DNA from: an uncultured Sediminibacterium sp.
GTDB lineage: Bacteria > Bacteroidota > Bacteroidia > Chitinophagales > Chitinophagaceae
Length of the DNA: 64,000 nt
NCBI RefSeq assembly: GCF_946481145.1
Contig: NZ_CAMLMJ010000009.1
Span: 1-64,000 of the forward strand
Reading direction: 5' to 3'
Shown: piece after piece, positions 54,520 through 63,072 of the stretch
Layout: every line of letters starts with the position of its first letter
Numbering within the stretch: the first letter of the stretch is position 1
Position numbers and translations under genes: made by a program
Notes under the pieces: generated by a model
The model's input: only the letters and a program-made list of their open reading frames with translations
Told to the model about the DNA's origin: nothing
The model's database searches: none

Positions 54520-54538
54520 AGGTTAATTTAAATTTGTG

Positions 54539-54547
54539 CAAATATAG
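54539..54547 (-). promoter_or_regulatory. Putative -7 element of metK
   Basis: On the minus strand the bases read TATATTTGC, a TAnnTTTG match 20 bases upstream of the metK start codon. No -33 element is seen at the usual spacing. Confidence 0.4.
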
Positions 54548-54559
54548 GCAAATGAAAGA

Positions 54560-56050
54560 TTAGATTCTGGAGAATACAATTCGTAATCGCATCCTGAACC
54601 TTGAATGCGTTCCGCCGCCTAATCTTACCCTTCCGTTAGCCGGATCATTACCAATACTCGGATTCAGGTAATACAATAAGGGTGAAGTAGTTTGCGGATA
54701 AGGGTTTGAATAATAAATGGAGTCGTTTGTTGGTGCGGACAATTGTAATAGATGTGAAGTATCTTTTCTTGTTACAATTCCTTGCACATATCGGCTCAGG
54801 TTAAAAGTATAACCTGCAACACGATCATAGCCCTGCGTTGTTTTATAGAAGGCAAAGCCTCCGAAATCGTTTATGTTAGGGCCATCAGTTGCAAAAATAT
54901 AATCGTTCTTAACATTGCGTTTTCTGTTATTTACAGAATCCAATACACTGAGTAATAGATATCGGGGAACACTCATTTGACGATCGATGGTAAGCAGGTT
55001 TGCATCGTCTGGAACTTGCTCAGCAATTAATTCAGCTCTGTGAATGATTCGGTTACTTAAAGATGCCAACCCTGGAATCCTAACCCTGACAGTGGTTCCC
55101 GGTGAAGTTTGCACATATACCAGAGAATCTGATTTGGGATTGTTATTAGTAGTAAGATAGTTAGTAACCTGGCTACCGGCTCTGTTTCTTACAATAAAGT
55201 TTGCGTCGCCACTTGCTGCTGTATTAAAACGCATATAGAGTACAGATGTATCTCTAACAGTTGCACCTGTAGAACTTGAACTGTAATAAAGCGCAAATTT
55301 GGTATTCGTATCTGCCAGATTAATACGTAATAAGGCATTCGCAGGTGCAGTTTGGTCTACTGTTAAAGCAAAACCAGCAAAATAAGTTCTGAAGATAGAA
55401 TCAGATTTGTAAGCGTTTGTGGAATCGTATGTTCTTAGAAAACGCTGTGCAACATCATTCCGTAATTTGATGCGGATCTGATTGGTTGCAACTTCATACC
55501 TATTCTTTACGGTATCGCCCAACCTGCGTATATCTACATTTACAGGATTAGCCAATGGACCGGCAATATTGATTGGTGTTACTCCCGGATTTGTAACCGG
55601 GTATAAACGATTCCTATCGAGCGGTGTACTTTGGTCAATTTCAGAAACAGTTATACGTAATGGTTGTGTTGAATCACCATAGAAACCATTGTATCCTAAA
55701 ATCAAAACGGCAGAATCAATTACCAGACTGTCTTTGTTTCCAGAAGTAAAGAATGGAAAATAAGGAGGAGATAATTCAAAAAACATTGAGGCCGATGTTT
55801 TACCAAAAATCGGGTCATTGGTAATGGCTCCCAGCATGTGAATATCTGCCTTATAAATTCTTGGGGTATCTGTTTCGTTGTAAGTATCAGTAATTACATC
55901 AAGAATGGTATCTTTTGTAAATACGCCATCAATCGGGGGTATTAAACCTCCGCCTAAATCGGTAGAAGTAATCCTGGTGCAGGCGGTTACAAAAATGCCG
56001 GTTATAATACAGAAAATAAATGTATTACGAAGTGTCGAAAATAAACGCAT
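54560..56050 (-). CDS. DUF4270 lipoprotein
   Basis: The ATG at 56050 (MRLFSTLRNTFIFCIITG) gives 496 residues with a lipoprotein signal ending FVTAC, so Cys at about 24 is probably lipidated. A longer reading from 56077 would overlap the upstream gene. The body is the Bacteroidota DUF4270 family (LGGGLIPPID at the N-terminus, DSLVIDSAVLILGYNGFYGD) with many beta strands. Its function is unknown; a surface or outer-membrane role is likely. It follows the half-GlgA gene by 13 bases, an arrangement that recurs in the phylum to my knowledge. Confidence 0.88.
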   Translation of the reverse strand: MRLFSTLRNTFIFCIITGIFVTACTRITSTDLGGGLIPPIDGVFTKDTILDVITDTYNETDTPRIYKADIHMLGAITNDPIFGKTSASMFFELSPPYFPFFTSGNKDSLVIDSAVLILGYNGFYGDSTQPLRITVSEIDQSTPLDRNRLYPVTNPGVTPINIAGPLANPVNVDIRRLGDTVKNRYEVATNQIRIKLRNDVAQRFLRTYDSTNAYKSDSIFRTYFAGFALTVDQTAPANALLRINLADTNTKFALYYSSSSTGATVRDTSVLYMRFNTAASGDANFIVRNRAGSQVTNYLTTNNNPKSDSLVYVQTSPGTTVRVRIPGLASLSNRIIHRAELIAEQVPDDANLLTIDRQMSVPRYLLLSVLDSVNNRKRNVKNDYIFATDGPNINDFGGFAFYKTTQGYDRVAGYTFNLSRYVQGIVTRKDTSHLLQLSAPTNDSIYYSNPYPQTTSPLLYYLNPSIGNDPANGRVRLGGGTHSRFRMRLRIVFSRI

Positions 56051-56063
56051 GTTGTGTTGTGGA

Positions 56064-56882
56064 TTACTTGCCCGCAAGGTCGTTGTACAATTCTAAATAC
56101 TCTGTTAAATCAGAATCCAAGCCTTTAAAAGGTACTACTTTCTTTCCCTTTACTTTACCGAATTCTTCTACCAGTTTCTTGTCTATCTTTTCTGCACCAA
56201 AAGTAATGGCATCAGCAAAGCTGGCACCTCCTTTAAACAGTGCAGTATTATTGGCATCTTTGAATGCCTCCAGATCCTTTTCTTTAATATTGGCATTGAT
56301 TACAGCCTGTTTCAAGAATCCGGCACCCAGTTTTTCCTTAAAGGTGTTTTCACCAATGGTGAATACAACTTTACTGTTACCAAATACGGGTTCTTTCTTA
56401 TAAGCTGTTTTAATATACGCGGGAATAAGTCCGGTCATCCATCCGCTACAGTGGATAATATCCGGTGGCCATCCGAATTTTTTTACGGTCTCCAGTGCCC
56501 CTTTACAGAAGAAAACAGTACGTAGCGCATTATCATCGAACCACTTATCTTCATCATCATGGAAAATCTGCTTTCTCTTGAAGAAATCTTCATTTTCCAG
56601 AAAATATACCTGTAAACGGGCATTTGGCAGGGATGCTACTTTGATCTGAAGTGGGTAATCATCGTTATCTACTGATACGTTGATCCCGGATAGACGTACT
56701 ACTTCATGCAGACGGTGTCTTCTTTCGTTGATCACCCCAAATCTTGGCATAATACACCTTACTTCCAATCCTCCATCATTGCTCTTGATAGCCAGTTTAT
56801 TGATAACCTCCGCGAATTCTGTCAATTCGAGGTAGGGTGACATTTCTGTGGCTATGAATAAAATTCTTTTCTTTGTTGACAT
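56064..56882 (-). CDS. Half-size glycogen synthase-like protein (GT5 N-terminal domain only)
   Basis: A 272-residue protein matching only the N-terminal Rossmann domain of GT5 glycogen synthases: ILFIATEMSPYLELTEFAEV, PRFGVINERRHRLHEV, and IIHCSGWMTGLIPAY (like 'DVVHAHDWHTGLxPxY'). The KxGGL ADP-glucose motif is replaced by ELTEFAE and the C-terminal nucleotide-binding domain is absent, so it is unlikely to be a glycogen synthase. It is divergent from panC and co-directional with DUF4270. A regulatory or envelope role is possible; function unknown. Confidence 0.85.
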   Translation of the reverse strand: MSTKKRILFIATEMSPYLELTEFAEVINKLAIKSNDGGLEVRCIMPRFGVINERRHRLHEVVRLSGINVSVDNDDYPLQIKVASLPNARLQVYFLENEDFFKRKQIFHDDEDKWFDDNALRTVFFCKGALETVKKFGWPPDIIHCSGWMTGLIPAYIKTAYKKEPVFGNSKVVFTIGENTFKEKLGAGFLKQAVINANIKEKDLEAFKDANNTALFKGGASFADAITFGAEKIDKKLVEEFGKVKGKKVVPFKGLDSDLTEYLELYNDLAGK

Positions 56883-56924
56883 CCTTGCACCGATTTTTTA
56901 TTGCGGGAAGCATAAAATGAGTTG

Positions 56925-56933
56925 GCAAAGGTA
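56925..56933 (-). promoter_or_regulatory. Putative -7 element of the half-GlgA gene
   Basis: On the minus strand the bases read TACCTTTGC, a full TAnnTTTG match, 43 bases upstream of the start at 56882 in the divergent gap with panC. Confidence 0.45.
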
Positions 56934-56988
56934 CGAAAATATAGTTGAACTGCATTTCAAGATTAAAAGCAAGCAAATCAGGCATCCC

Positions 56989-57840
56989 ATGTTACTCGTT
57001 AAATCTATATATGAAATAAATAAATATATACAAATCCAAAGGGAAACAGGCGTTTCTATAGGCTTTGTACCTACCATGGGTGCTTTACATGCCGGGCATC
57101 TATCATTAATAAAAAATTCAAAAACTCATTGCGACCGTACCGTATGTAGCATCTTTGTTAATCCGACCCAATTTAACGACCCGGCCGATTTTCAGCAATA
57201 TCCCATCACTATTGAAGCAGATATCAGGTTATTGGAGCAAGCTGGTTGCGATGTACTATTTCTACCTTCAGTAGAGGTTATTTACCCTTCAGATTATGTG
57301 AAGAAACAATATCAACTCGGTTCTTTGGAAACTTTACTGGAAGGCAAATACCGACCCGGACATTTTCAAGGGGTTTGTCAGGTGGTAGACAGATTACTTA
57401 GCATAGTTATGCCCGATGAATTGTTTCTGGGTAGAAAAGATTACCAGCAATGTATGGTAATAACCGAACTTATTCGACAAACCGGTCTACCCGTAACAAC
57501 AACCATAGTACCCACCATGCGAGAAAGTTCAGGCCTGGCCATGAGCAGCAGAAACCTGCGACTATCTGAGCATGACAGGGATAAAGCTACCGCTATATAC
57601 AATAGCCTTCAATGGATCAAAGCTAACCTAAAGCAGGGAGATGTAACAGATTTAACCACCCGGGCAGCAGATCAACTATTAAAAGCAGGTTTCAGCAAAA
57701 TTGACTATATCAGCATAGCAGATGCTCATAGTTTGGAGGAAGTGAATAACTGGGACGGACAACAACCCCTTGTTGCCCTGGTGGCAGCTTTTCTTTCGGG
57801 AATCAGGTTAATTGATAACATTTCTCTGACAAAGGATTGA
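56989..57840 (+). CDS. panC: Pantothenate synthetase
   Basis: The ATG at 56989 gives 283 residues, the usual length; the frame is open from 56848 but the first 47 codons overlap the divergent gene and its promoter and are rejected. [16 protein letters not shown] carries the HxGH nucleotidyl-transfer motif, [19 protein letters not shown] follows, then GRKDYQQ and SGLAMSSRN. It condenses pantoate with beta-alanine; its partner panD is encoded next and panB is at 63073. Confidence 0.96.
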   Translation: MLLVKSIYEINKYIQIQRETGVSIGFVPTMGALHAGHLSLIKNSKTHCDRTVCSIFVNPTQFNDPADFQQYPITIEADIRLLEQAGCDVLFLPSVEVIYPSDYVKKQYQLGSLETLLEGKYRPGHFQGVCQVVDRLLSIVMPDELFLGRKDYQQCMVITELIRQTGLPVTTTIVPTMRESSGLAMSSRNLRLSEHDRDKATAIYNSLQWIKANLKQGDVTDLTTRAADQLLKAGFSKIDYISIADAHSLEEVNNWDGQQPLVALVAAFLSGIRLIDNISLTKD

Positions 57841-57861
57841 TGGTACATCCGAAGAAGTAAG

Positions 57862-57869
57862 TAATTTTG
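57862..57869 (+). promoter_or_regulatory. Putative -7 element of panD
   Basis: TAATTTTG matches TAnnTTTG and ends nine bases before the panD ATG at 57878, within the 37-base gap after panC. The predicted leader is only a few bases long. Confidence 0.4.
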
Positions 57870-57877
57870 CGCCCACT

Positions 57878-58222
57878 ATGCTAATTGAAGTATTAAAATC
57901 TAAGATTCACCGCGCTGTAATCACCGAAGCGAACTTACATTATGTTGGCAGTCTTACCCTCGACGAAGACCTGATGGATGCCGCCAATTTTATCGAGAAT
58001 GAAAAAATACAGGTGGTTAATGTAAATAACGGGGAGCGACTCGAAACATATATCATCAAAGGTAAAAGAGGTAGTGGTGTAGTTTGCCTTAACGGTCCGG
58101 CGGCAAGAAAAGGTGCGGTGGGTGATACAGTGGTAATTATCTCTTATGCTACCATGGACTTCGAAGCTGCAAAACAATTTAAACCATCGTTAGTATTTCC
58201 AAAAGAAGGAAATAAGCTGTAG
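57878..58222 (+). CDS. panD: Aspartate 1-decarboxylase
   Basis: A 114-residue pyruvoyl enzyme that makes beta-alanine from aspartate. Self-cleavage occurs at the Gly-Ser bond in [15 protein letters not shown] (about G24-S25), and the serine becomes the pyruvoyl group. [18 protein letters not shown] and [15 protein letters not shown] are the remaining conserved blocks. It is a normal-length bacterial PanD just after panC on the same strand. Confidence 0.96.
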   Translation: MLIEVLKSKIHRAVITEANLHYVGSLTLDEDLMDAANFIENEKIQVVNVNNGERLETYIIKGKRGSGVVCLNGPAARKGAVGDTVVIISYATMDFEAAKQFKPSLVFPKEGNKL

Positions 58223-58285
58223 CTTACTAATCAGATTATTGTTCAACCAATACTGTGTTGAATATTATTGTAACCCCTTCAGGCC

Positions 58286-59299
58286 ATGAAAAAACGATTC
58301 TTATCTTTTGCCAAATATGCCGTTTTTCTTGGATTGGGCATTTTTCTGGTATGGTGGAGCTTTAAACAAATACCGGATGACAAATGGGGTGACTTTAAAC
58401 AGAGTTTAACAACAGCGAACTACTGGCTATTATTACCTGTATTTCTGATCCTTACCCTTAGTCACCTCGTAAGAGCCTTGCGCTGGAAAATATTGATCCA
58501 GTCGATGGGTTATCAGCCGCGCGTTGCAAATACTTTTTTTGCTGTTATGATTGGCTATCTGGCCAACCTCGCCATCCCCAGACTGGGAGAAGTTTTAAAA
58601 TGTACTTTTTTAGCCCGCTATGAAAAAGTGCCCGCGGAAAAACTCGTAGGTACTATCGTTGCCGAAAGAGCTGTAGATGTTGTATCACTGGGCCTGGTGT
58701 TTGTTTTAACCATGGTTACTCAATCCGATATATTAGCAGAGTATGGAAAGGAACTAATAGGACAACTATTCAAGAAAGGGGAAAACGTTTCCATCACTTC
58801 ATTACTGATAGTTGCTGGCATATTGATTATTTTAATAATTGCAATAAGGGTTTGGATCAAAAAGTTTGCCCACCTTAAAATTGTTGAATTAGGAAAAAAA
58901 ATCATCCGGGGTGTTTGGGAAGGATTAATCAGCATCCGCAAACTAAAACAGAAAGGGCTTTTCCTTTTATATTCAGTATTGATTTGGTTTTTATACGCTG
59001 CCGGTACCTGGGTTGGACTCATGGCAACTGATGGAACTGCCCATTTAGGACTGGGTGCAGCTTTAGGGGCTTTGTCATTTGGCAGTATAGGAATGATTAT
59101 TACGCCAGGTGGCATTGGCGCATTTGCCTTTTTCATCGCTAAAGTATTAGAGGAAAATGGAGTAGCTTTTGAAATTGGTTTTGCCAATGGTACTTTACAA
59201 TGGTTTGCCCAATTCCTGATTGTAGTTTTACTGGGTTGTATCAGTTTGCTGGTATTGCCGGTTTATAATAAAAAGAAGACATCTCATGAGAGCCATTAA
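58286..59299 (+). CDS. Lysylphosphatidylglycerol synthase/flippase-like membrane protein (UPF0104)
   Basis: A 337-residue integral membrane protein of the flippase-like family, about eight helices, with LSHLVRALRWKILIQSMGY, PRLGEVLKCTFLARYEKVP and AERAVDVVSLGLVFVLTM as conserved segments. Related domains in MprF flip lipids; the stand-alone form probably moves a polyprenyl-linked or phospholipid substrate. It is co-directional with panD (63-base gap) and overlaps the next gene by 14 bases, which suggests translational coupling. Confidence 0.87.
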   Translation: MKKRFLSFAKYAVFLGLGIFLVWWSFKQIPDDKWGDFKQSLTTANYWLLLPVFLILTLSHLVRALRWKILIQSMGYQPRVANTFFAVMIGYLANLAIPRLGEVLKCTFLARYEKVPAEKLVGTIVAERAVDVVSLGLVFVLTMVTQSDILAEYGKELIGQLFKKGENVSITSLLIVAGILIILIIAIRVWIKKFAHLKIVELGKKIIRGVWEGLISIRKLKQKGLFLLYSVLIWFLYAAGTWVGLMATDGTAHLGLGAALGALSFGSIGMIITPGGIGAFAFFIAKVLEENGVAFEIGFANGTLQWFAQFLIVVLLGCISLLVLPVYNKKKTSHESH

Positions 59300-59783
59300 T
59301 GCTATCGAAACAAAAATACTGACACTTCCACAGGTACTGGCAAGGGTTGCAGCATGGCGCGTAACAGGCAAAAGCATTTCCTTTACTAATGGCTGTTTTG
59401 ATATTCTGCATGAAGGCCATATATTCTCTTTAAGCGCTGCCGCTAAAGAAGCCGATTACCTGATAGTTGGTGTAAACAGCGATAAGAGTGTAAAAAAATT
59501 AAAAGGCCCTGACCGACCCGTAAACAGTGAACACAGCAGGGCCCTGATTTTGGCAAACCTTGCAGTGGTAGATGCGGTTGTGGTATTTGAAGAAGACACT
59601 CCATTCGAACTCATATCTGCCATCATGCCAGATGTGCTTGTAAAAGGGGGCGATTATACCGTGGAACAAATAGTTGGCTCAAAACAGGTAATAGAAGCCG
59701 GAGGACGGGTAGTTATAAACCCCATAGTGGAAGGTTTTTCCACCACAGGCATTATTCAACATATCAAGCAATCTTACTCTTGA
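59286..59783 (+). CDS. D-glycero-beta-D-manno-heptose 1-phosphate adenylyltransferase-like protein
   Basis: A 165-residue nucleotidyltransferase of the HldE-C/RfaE2 type. FTNGCFDILHEGHIFSL holds the HxGH motif (here HEGH), followed by VGVNSDKSVKKLKGPDRPVN, and the late motif VKGGDYTVEQIVGSKQV. It transfers AMP from ATP to heptose-1-phosphate for LPS inner core synthesis. The kinase half of HldE is not fused and not encoded nearby. The start overlaps the flippase-like gene by 14 bases. Confidence 0.9.
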   Translation: MRAINAIETKILTLPQVLARVAAWRVTGKSISFTNGCFDILHEGHIFSLSAAAKEADYLIVGVNSDKSVKKLKGPDRPVNSEHSRALILANLAVVDAVVVFEEDTPFELISAIMPDVLVKGGDYTVEQIVGSKQVIEAGGRVVINPIVEGFSTTGIIQHIKQSYS

Positions 59784-59787
59784 TATT

Positions 59788-59945
59788 TGGCTGCGAGCTT
59801 CTAGCCTCTAGCTGCTAGCTATTGCTGTAAGGAATATTGGCATTAAATTTCATGAAAATCTGCGTTTCATACTACGCTAGACTTGCAGCTTGCGACTTGT
59901 TGCTCGCAGCCAAATTTTCAAATTCCCAAATTTTCAAATTTCCCA
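59788..59945. repeat. Composite intergenic element, copy D (TAGC-word arms plus AAATTTTC words)
   Basis: The left end GGCTGCGAGCTTCTAGCCTC with CTAGCTGCTAGC (59788-59819) nearly matches the left end of copy B. The right end GCTCGCAGCC (59905-59914) pairs with GGCTGCGAGC. Between them, 59850-59875 matches 27884-27909 at 21 of 26 positions. AAATTTTCAAATTCCCAAAT words follow (59915-59945). The unit lies 3' of the adenylyltransferase gene and 5' of ppk. Confidence 0.65.
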
Positions 59946-59956
59946 AACTTAACATT

Positions 59957-59985
59957 GCCCTCACTTCAGCTTTTTTATATTTGAA
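59957..59985 (+). promoter_or_regulatory. Putative ppk promoter
   Basis: TTG at 59957-59959 and TATATTTG at 59978-59985, separated by 18 bases, fit the Bacteroidota -33/-7 pattern and lie 34 bases upstream of the GTG start of ppk. Confidence 0.5.
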
Positions 59986-60019
59986 GCACTGAAGTATTTA
60001 CGTATCAACGCTGTCATTT

Positions 60020-62110
60020 GTGAAAAAAAACCTGATTCAACGCGATATAAGCTGGTTAAGTTTTAATGGAAGGGTATTACAGGAAGCTAATGATCCCTCT
60101 GTGCCACTGAAAGAAAGGATTCGATTTCTGGGTATTTTTTCGAATAATACCGATGAGTTTTTCCGTGTTCGGGTGGCTACCCTAAAGCGCATGGTTGAGT
60201 ATGCGGATAAAAGACGTAAGCTCAACATGCATATGGAAGAAGATCCTCAATCGATCATCGACCAGATACAAACCATTGTATTGAATCAGCAAAATGAATT
60301 CAACCGAATTTGGGATGGCATATTAAAAGAACTGAAGAAAGAAAAAATCTTCCTGGTTACAGAGAAACAACTTTCAAAAGAACAGAAGCATTATATCAGA
60401 CATTTCTTTGATGAAAAAGTGCGATCGAATATCATTCCACTGATGATCGAAAGCCTGCCGCAACTCCCCTATCTGCGCGACAAAAGCATTTACCTCGGTG
60501 TGGTGATGCGAAAAAAAGATTCCGCGTACGACCAGAAATATGCTTTGATAGAAATTCCGTCTAAAGACCTTGGCCGTTTCGTTTTGTTACCTTCAAAGGC
60601 TGGCGAAAAAAGGATTATTTTACTGGAAGATGTTATCCGGCATAACCTGCCAGATATTTTCACCTACTTCGATTACGACTATTTTGATGCCCATGTTTTC
60701 AAAGTAACGAAGGATGCGGAAATTGATATAGACAACGACGTTAGTACCACTTTTGTGGAGAAAATTGAAAAGGGGTTAAAGAACAGGAGAAAGGGCAAAC
60801 CCGTTCGTTTTGTATACGACAAAGAAATGGATGCAGGTCTGCTTGAATACCTGATCAGAAGACTAAACCTTAACAGAAAAAGCAATATTATTCCTGGTGG
60901 GCGTATACATAATTTCAGGCACTTCATGGACTTCCCAAATGTGTTTGATGGAAAAAACACCAGACGTGAACCTTTCCCCCACCCTGCATTTCATGGTCGG
61001 TATCGGGTAACAGATGTGGTACTTAAAAAGGATGTGATGTTACATTTCCCCTATCATTCTTTTCATGCCCTGATCGACCTCCTGCGCGAAGCAGCGATGG
61101 ATCCGGAAGTGCAATCCATTAAAATAACCGCCTACCGACTCGCTTCAAATTCGAAAGTGATTAATGCACTGATCAATGCAGCCAGAAATGGAAAGGAAGT
61201 TATTGTAATGCTTGAACTAAAAGCCCGCTTTGATGAGGAAGCTAACCTTGAATGGAAAAAAATACTCGAAGAAGATGGTGTAAAAGTATTACTGGGTGTT
61301 CCTAAAATGAAAATACATGCCAAGCTATGTATCATTAAAAAAAGGAAAGGCAATAAAACGGTTCAGTATGGTTTCGTAAGCACAGGTAACCTCAATGAAA
61401 AAACAGCTCATGTATATGGCGACCACTGTTTACTAACCGCCAACAGAATGGTAATGGCCGACATCAACCGTATTTTCCATTACCTAGAGAACTATAAATC
61501 TGGCACACTTCAACTGAACCAGTGTAAAACCCTGCTTGTTTGTCCTAATAATATGCGCCGCGAAATTGATTTATTAATCAATAAAGAAATAAAAGCTGCA
61601 AAAGCAGGCAAACCCGCTTCTATCATTATTAAAATCAACTCGTTGAGTGATGCAAGATTAATAGAGAAACTTTATGCAGCAGCAACTGCAGGCGTCGATA
61701 TTAAAATGATTGTACGCGGTATATTCTGCGCAGTTATTGAACTTAAGAAATTCAAACACCCCATTAAAGCGATCAGTATTGTAGACGAATACCTTGAACA
61801 TGCCCGTGTGTTAATATTCCACAATGGAGGAAATGAAAAGATTTACATATCCAGTGCCGACTGGATGGTCCGCAACCTTGATCACCGAATTGAAGCCGCC
61901 GTACCTGTAAATGACCCCGATATCAGAAATGAATTAAAAGAGATTATCCACATTCAATTAAGAGACAACGTAAAAGCAAGGATACTCGACAAAGAATTAA
62001 GCAACAACTATGTACCTTCCGCAGGTAAAAAGAAGATACGTTCTCAGATTGAGACTTATCATTACCTACATCGGAAAAACATAGTAAATATTGAGGCTCG
62101 CCGCAATTGA
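60020..62110 (+). CDS. ppk: Polyphosphate kinase 1
   Basis: A 696-residue enzyme that reversibly makes polyphosphate from ATP. The GTG at 60020 begins VKKNLIQRDISWLSFNGRVL, the typical N-terminal four-helix domain with RDISWLSFNGRVLQEA. Later SIKITAYRLASNSKV, KMKIHAKLCII (active-site HxK) and DWMVRNLDHRIEAAVPV are the PPK1 signatures for ATP binding and His phosphorylation. It overlaps the ppx gene by 20 bases, so both are probably translated together. Confidence 0.96.
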   Translation: MKKNLIQRDISWLSFNGRVLQEANDPSVPLKERIRFLGIFSNNTDEFFRVRVATLKRMVEYADKRRKLNMHMEEDPQSIIDQIQTIVLNQQNEFNRIWDGILKELKKEKIFLVTEKQLSKEQKHYIRHFFDEKVRSNIIPLMIESLPQLPYLRDKSIYLGVVMRKKDSAYDQKYALIEIPSKDLGRFVLLPSKAGEKRIILLEDVIRHNLPDIFTYFDYDYFDAHVFKVTKDAEIDIDNDVSTTFVEKIEKGLKNRRKGKPVRFVYDKEMDAGLLEYLIRRLNLNRKSNIIPGGRIHNFRHFMDFPNVFDGKNTRREPFPHPAFHGRYRVTDVVLKKDVMLHFPYHSFHALIDLLREAAMDPEVQSIKITAYRLASNSKVINALINAARNGKEVIVMLELKARFDEEANLEWKKILEEDGVKVLLGVPKMKIHAKLCIIKKRKGNKTVQYGFVSTGNLNEKTAHVYGDHCLLTANRMVMADINRIFHYLENYKSGTLQLNQCKTLLVCPNNMRREIDLLINKEIKAAKAGKPASIIIKINSLSDARLIEKLYAAATAGVDIKMIVRGIFCAVIELKKFKHPIKAISIVDEYLEHARVLIFHNGGNEKIYISSADWMVRNLDHRIEAAVPVNDPDIRNELKEIIHIQLRDNVKARILDKELSNNYVPSAGKKKIRSQIETYHYLHRKNIVNIEARRN

Positions 62111-62987
62111 TATTGGAAGTAATGCTGCTCGTTTATTGATTTCAGAAGTCAGTCATGATGCAGAAGGAAAACCCAGGTTTAACAAACTAAACCTGGTGCG
62201 TGTTCCTTTGCGCTTGGGTTTTGACGTGTTTGAAAAAGGAGAAATTTCCAAAGAAAAAAGAGGCATGGTTTTGCAAACCATGAAAGCCTATGGTCATTTG
62301 ATTAATGCCTATGGCGTGGAACATACCATTGCATGCGCCACCAGCGCAATGCGTGATGCCCGCAACAGCAATGACCTTATACGAAAAATAAAACTGGAGA
62401 CTGGCCTGGATATTGAAATCATCAGTGGAGATTTAGAAGCTTCCATTATATATGAGAATCATGTTGCCGAGAATATGGATACAGACCATAGCTACCTATA
62501 TATTGATGTTGGTGGCGGTAGTACTGAACTCACTTTTTTTGCGGAAGACAAACTCGTTTTCAAACAATCGTTCAATATTGGTACCATCAGGCTTTTAAAA
62601 GAAATGGTGGAAGAAAGCTATTGGACCGAAATGAAAGAGATCATTAAAACCCGTACAAAAGGGTATAAAAAGATCGTTGCGATTGGTACCGGTGGTAATA
62701 TCAATAAAGTGTTCTCCTTAAGCAAGAAAAAAGATGGCAAGCCTCTGTCAATAGAGCTTTTGAAAGATTATTACAAAGAGATCGCCAGCTTTTCACTGGA
62801 AGATCGTATCAATATCTATAAATTAAGGGGAGACCGTGCAGATGTTATTGTACCTGCATTGCAAATTTATATCAATGTGATGCGCTGGGCAGATGCAGAA
62901 GAAATATTTGTTCCCAAAATAGGGCTGGCAGATGGACTTATCCAACACCTCTACGATGATTTACAAAGAACGGGGAAGGTTGTATAA
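62091..62987 (+). CDS. ppx: Exopolyphosphatase (Ppx/GppA family)
   Basis: A 298-residue ASKHA-fold phosphatase. The TTG at 62091 is the first possible start (an in-frame TAA lies at 62085) and yields RLAAIDIGSNAARLLISE, the normal N-terminus with phosphate-binding DIGSNAARLL. ATSAMRDARNS, VGGGSTELT and IGTGGNINKVF complete the fold. It hydrolyses polyphosphate or pppGpp. It is shorter than E. coli Ppx (513 residues), lacking the C-terminal HD-like domain, which is common in Bacteroidota. It overlaps the end of ppk. Confidence 0.94.
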   Translation: MRLAAIDIGSNAARLLISEVSHDAEGKPRFNKLNLVRVPLRLGFDVFEKGEISKEKRGMVLQTMKAYGHLINAYGVEHTIACATSAMRDARNSNDLIRKIKLETGLDIEIISGDLEASIIYENHVAENMDTDHSYLYIDVGGGSTELTFFAEDKLVFKQSFNIGTIRLLKEMVEESYWTEMKEIIKTRTKGYKKIVAIGTGGNINKVFSLSKKKDGKPLSIELLKDYYKEIASFSLEDRINIYKLRGDRADVIVPALQIYINVMRWADAEEIFVPKIGLADGLIQHLYDDLQRTGKVV

Positions 62988-63072
62988 CAGCTTTAGGATG
63001 AATTTATCTCCATTCTGACACTTATCCCTGAAAATCTGCCTACTTTGCAAATGCTTATTTAAAAACAAGCTT

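Noticed and set aside
54520..54559. SAM riboswitch upstream of metK
   Set aside because: The leader is too short and no SAM-I/II/III-like structure is visible.
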